Source: Escherichia sp. MOD1-EC7003
GTDB taxonomy: Bacteria; Pseudomonadota; Gammaproteobacteria; Enterobacterales; Enterobacteriaceae
NCBI RefSeq assembly: GCF_002965065.1
Contig: NZ_PTRE01000078.1
Span: 1-64,000, forward strand
Direction: 5' to 3'
DNA: 64,000 nucleotides
Made by a program: the position numbers and the translations under genes. Below are positions 61,408 through 64,000 of the stretch, piece after piece (within the stretch, counting starts at the first letter, position 1; every line of letters begins with the position of its first letter). Under the pieces are notes generated by a model, which worked only from the letters and a program-made list of their open reading frames with translations, was not told where the DNA came from and did not search any database.

Positions 61408-63366
61408 TTAAACCATCGCACTACTACCTGCTTTATCTGCTGGCGGGCTTTTTTTCGCGCTACGTTTACGTGGGGCTGCCTTTTTCTTATCACCACTACC
61501 GCTCCCCGGAGCCACTATGCCACGAAACTGCCGTACTGGTGTACGTTTTGCCTGATCAATCAACTGATACAGCGTCCCCACCAGCGGCTGCATAAAGTCC
61601 TGGTAGCGACACTGCTTTTCGCTGATTTGCGTCAGCACCGATTCCCAGTGTGCGGTCATGTCCGGTCGCGTGGCCATTTCTGGCAGCGAATGAAATAACG
61701 CTTTTCCGGCGTCGGTGGAGTGGATATAACGCCCTTTTTTGGTCAGGAAACCACGCTTGAACAGCAGTTCAATAATCCCGGCACGGGTCGCTTCCGTCCC
61801 TAAACCATCGGTGGCACGAAGGATCTTTTTCAGATCTTTGTCCTGCACAAAGCGGGCAATTCCGGTCATTGCAGAGAGCAATGTCGCATCGGTGAAATGA
61901 CGTGGCGGCTGGGTTTGTCGTTCTACCACTTCGCCCTTTTCGCACAGCAGTTCATCACCTTTCGCCACCACAGGAAGTGGCGTGCCGTCGTTTTCTTCAT
62001 CGCGCTCTTTGCTGCCTAACAGCGTGCGCCAACCTGCTTCAGCAAGGAAACGCGCTTTGGCGATGAATTTGCCTTTGGCAATGTCCAGTTCGATTACACA
62101 CTTGCGGAACACCGCATCCGGGCAGAACTGCATTAGGTACTGACGGGCAATCAGGTTATAGATTTTCGCTTCGTTCTCCGTCAGGTTGATCGCAGAACTC
62201 CGCGCGGTCGGGATGATGGCGTGGTGCACATCGACTTTTTTGTCATCCCAGCAGCGGTTACGCAAATTCGGATCAACCACCGGTTGCGGCAACAAATTTG
62301 ACGCATGGACACTGATGGCATTCATCACCGCATGACGACCTGCAAAATGTTCTTCTGGCAAATAACGACAATCGGAACGCGGATAAGTGATTAGCTTGTG
62401 CGTTTCGTACAGCTTCTGGCAGATATCAAGCACGTTCTGGGCGCTAAGACCAAAACGTTTTGCCGCCTCAATCTGCAACGCCGAAAGCGAAAATGGCAGC
62501 GGCGCGGATTCTGATTCCCGTTTATCGTTATAGCTGGTGACAATCGCCGGTTGACCGCTGATGCGGTTAACCACATGCTCTGCCAGTGGACGATGCAGCA
62601 AGCGCCCTTCTTCATCCTGGTACGGTTCACACGCTTCGCTCGGTTGCCAGATAGCGGTAAACCGCTCATCGGCAGGTGTCACGATATGCGCTTTGACTTC
62701 AAAGAAGTCTTTCGCCACGAAGTTTTCAATTTCTTCATCACGGCGCACCACCAGCCCGAGCACGGGCGTCTGCACACGTCCCACGGAAAGTACACCCTGA
62801 TAACCCGCATTGCGACCGAGAATGGTGTAAGCACGGGTCATATTGATGCCGTACAGCCAGTCGGCACGCGCTCGCGCCAGCGCAGAAACGCACAGCGGCA
62901 CAAACTCACTGTTGGAACGAAGACGATCGATCGCCCGCTCAACCGCCTGCGGGTTCAGGTCGTTGATTAAGCAACGCTGAACTTGCTGGCGCTTTTCCGG
63001 TGCCAGTTGCAGGTAGTCCAGCACTTCATCCACCAGCAGTTGCCCTTCGCGATCCGGGTCTCCGGCATGAACAATTTCGCTGGCTTCAAGCAGAAAGCGC
63101 TTGATGACATTAAGTTGTTTGGTCACGGAAGGCCGTGGCTGTAATTGCCACTTTTCCGGGACAATGGGGAGATCAGCCAGATTCCAGCGCGCATAGCGAC
63201 TGTCGTAGGCGTCTGGCTGAGCCTGCTCAAGCAGGTGACCAATACACCAGGTCACCACCTGACCATTGCCACACTCGATAAAGCCATCGCCTTTCCGGTG
63301 CGGTTTGGGCAGGACATCAGCAATGGCACGGGCCAGACTCGGTTTTTCGGCAATAAACAACCGCAT
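61408..63366 (-). CDS. topB: DNA topoisomerase III
   Basis: TopB is a type IA topoisomerase that decatenates replicating DNA. It has 652 residues: an N-terminal Toprim ([32 protein letters not shown]), the active tyrosine in the [11 protein letters not shown] motif near residue 328, and a basic Lys/Arg/Pro-rich tail ([16 protein letters not shown]). I start at MRLF. It lies 4 bp after the selD stop. Confidence 0.98.
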   Translation of the reverse strand: MRLFIAEKPSLARAIADVLPKPHRKGDGFIECGNGQVVTWCIGHLLEQAQPDAYDSRYARWNLADLPIVPEKWQLQPRPSVTKQLNVIKRFLLEASEIVHAGDPDREGQLLVDEVLDYLQLAPEKRQQVQRCLINDLNPQAVERAIDRLRSNSEFVPLCVSALARARADWLYGINMTRAYTILGRNAGYQGVLSVGRVQTPVLGLVVRRDEEIENFVAKDFFEVKAHIVTPADERFTAIWQPSEACEPYQDEEGRLLHRPLAEHVVNRISGQPAIVTSYNDKRESESAPLPFSLSALQIEAAKRFGLSAQNVLDICQKLYETHKLITYPRSDCRYLPEEHFAGRHAVMNAISVHASNLLPQPVVDPNLRNRCWDDKKVDVHHAIIPTARSSAINLTENEAKIYNLIARQYLMQFCPDAVFRKCVIELDIAKGKFIAKARFLAEAGWRTLLGSKERDEENDGTPLPVVAKGDELLCEKGEVVERQTQPPRHFTDATLLSAMTGIARFVQDKDLKKILRATDGLGTEATRAGIIELLFKRGFLTKKGRYIHSTDAGKALFHSLPEMATRPDMTAHWESVLTQISEKQCRYQDFMQPLVGTLYQLIDQAKRTPVRQFRGIVAPGSGSGDKKKAAPRKRSAKKSPPADKAGSSAMV

Positions 63367-63370
63367 TGAA

Positions 63371-64000
63371 TTAACGGATCTCAACCATGGCACGACCGCC
63401 GCGCGCTGGCACCAGTTCGCCAATCGCCGTCAGTTCAATGCCAAACTCGGCGGCTGTATCTTTGACCTCATTTTCTGCTTCCGGCATGACCGCCAGCAGC
63501 AGACCGCCAGAAGTTTGCGGATCGCACAGCAGATCGCGCACTTCACGCGGCATTACCCCCATCAGATGACCGTAGCTGGCAAAGTTACGTTCGGTGCCGC
63601 CAGGTACTGCGCCCAACGTAATGTACTCTTCAACCCCCGGCAGTTTCGGGATCGCTTCATAGTCGACGCGCGCCTGCACACCAGCCCCCTGACACATTTC
63701 GCTCAAATGGCCCAGCAAACCAAAACCCGTAACGTCGGTCATCGCTTTTACACCTTCGATGTTAGCAAAGGACGCGCCTGCGATGTTCATCCGGCACATC
63801 ACTTCCGTCGCTAGTCCCTGATGTTCTGGTTTCAGCAGTGATTTTTTCTCAGCAGTGGTAAGAACGCCAATTCCCAACGGTTTCGTCAGGAATAGCTTGC
63901 ATCCGGCTTGTGCGGTACTGTTTTTCTTTACCCGTTCAGTCGGAACGATCCCCGTCACCGCCAGACCGAAAATCGGTTCCGGTGCGTCGATGGAGTGACC
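63371..64000 (-). CDS. selD: Selenophosphate synthetase, partial (C-terminal part)
   Basis: SelD makes selenophosphate from selenide and ATP, the selenium donor for selenocysteine tRNA and selenouridine. About 209 codons are in the window; the reading frame runs off the right edge (first readable residues [16 protein letters not shown]). Visible blocks include [14 protein letters not shown] and [12 protein letters not shown] of the AIRS-like ATP-binding fold. The N-terminus with the catalytic Cys/Lys is outside the window. Confidence 0.96.
   Translation of the reverse strand, partial: GHSIDAPEPIFGLAVTGIVPTERVKKNSTAQAGCKLFLTKPLGIGVLTTAEKKSLLKPEHQGLATEVMCRMNIAGASFANIEGVKAMTDVTGFGLLGHLSEMCQGAGVQARVDYEAIPKLPGVEEYITLGAVPGGTERNFASYGHLMGVMPREVRDLLCDPQTSGGLLLAVMPEAENEVKDTAAEFGIELTAIGELVPARGGRAMVEIR

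Overview
The window is chromosomal DNA of Escherichia coli or Shigella. Gene order, protein lengths and near-identical protein sequences follow the fadK-to-selD segment of the E. coli backbone (about 38-40 min on the K-12 map). Statements about what K-12 has are from memory of that genome and were not computed. I see no insertion sequence, prophage, tRNA, rRNA or CRISPR array.

Layout, left to right. (1) 1-5878: a 5'-damaged fadK, then a four-gene minus-strand cassette that I do not recognise from K-12: a DASS carboxylate transporter, a D-2-hydroxyacid dehydrogenase, a YhcH/YiaL-type protein and a short-chain dehydrogenase. (2) 5879-15532: ppsA, ppsR, aroH, hemP, selO, a ydiV remnant, nlpC and btuD-btuE-btuC. 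(3) 15545-22995: ihfA, pheT, pheS, the pheM leader, rplT, rpmI, infC (AUU start) and thrS with its autoregulatory operator. (4) 23101-31178: a decayed coding remnant at the arpB position, yniD, a frameshifted ydiY, pfkB, ydiZ, yniA, yniB, hxpB, ydjM (two LexA boxes), tcyP and cedA. (5) 31382-41990: katE, the chbBCARFG chitobiose operon, osmE, nadE, a cho remnant, a ves remnant and spy. (6) 42319-49598: the astCADBE arginine-catabolism operon with a sigma-54 promoter, and xthA. (7) 49765-57138: ydjX-ydjY-ydjZ-ynjA-ynjB-ynjC-ynjD-ynjE, a poorly understood membrane, thiol, ABC-transporter and rhodanese cluster, damaged here in ydjY, ynjC and ynjD. (8) 57147-64000: ynjF, nudG, ynjH, gdhA, ynjI, topB and the 3' part of selD.

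Two things stand out. The first is the DASS/hydroxyacid cassette between fadK and ppsA. It looks like a compact uptake-and-oxidoreduction route for an unknown hydroxycarboxylate and is the best candidate for an undescribed system. The second is the number of damaged loci without any mobile element: fadK, ydiV, ydiY, cho, ves, ydjY, ynjC and, mildly, ynjD, plus the absence of ydjO. Most lesions are small deletions or point stops, which points to relaxed selection on accessory functions in this lineage. A perfect 11-bp inverted repeat that would bury the selO ribosome-binding site is a further unexplained RNA-level feature.
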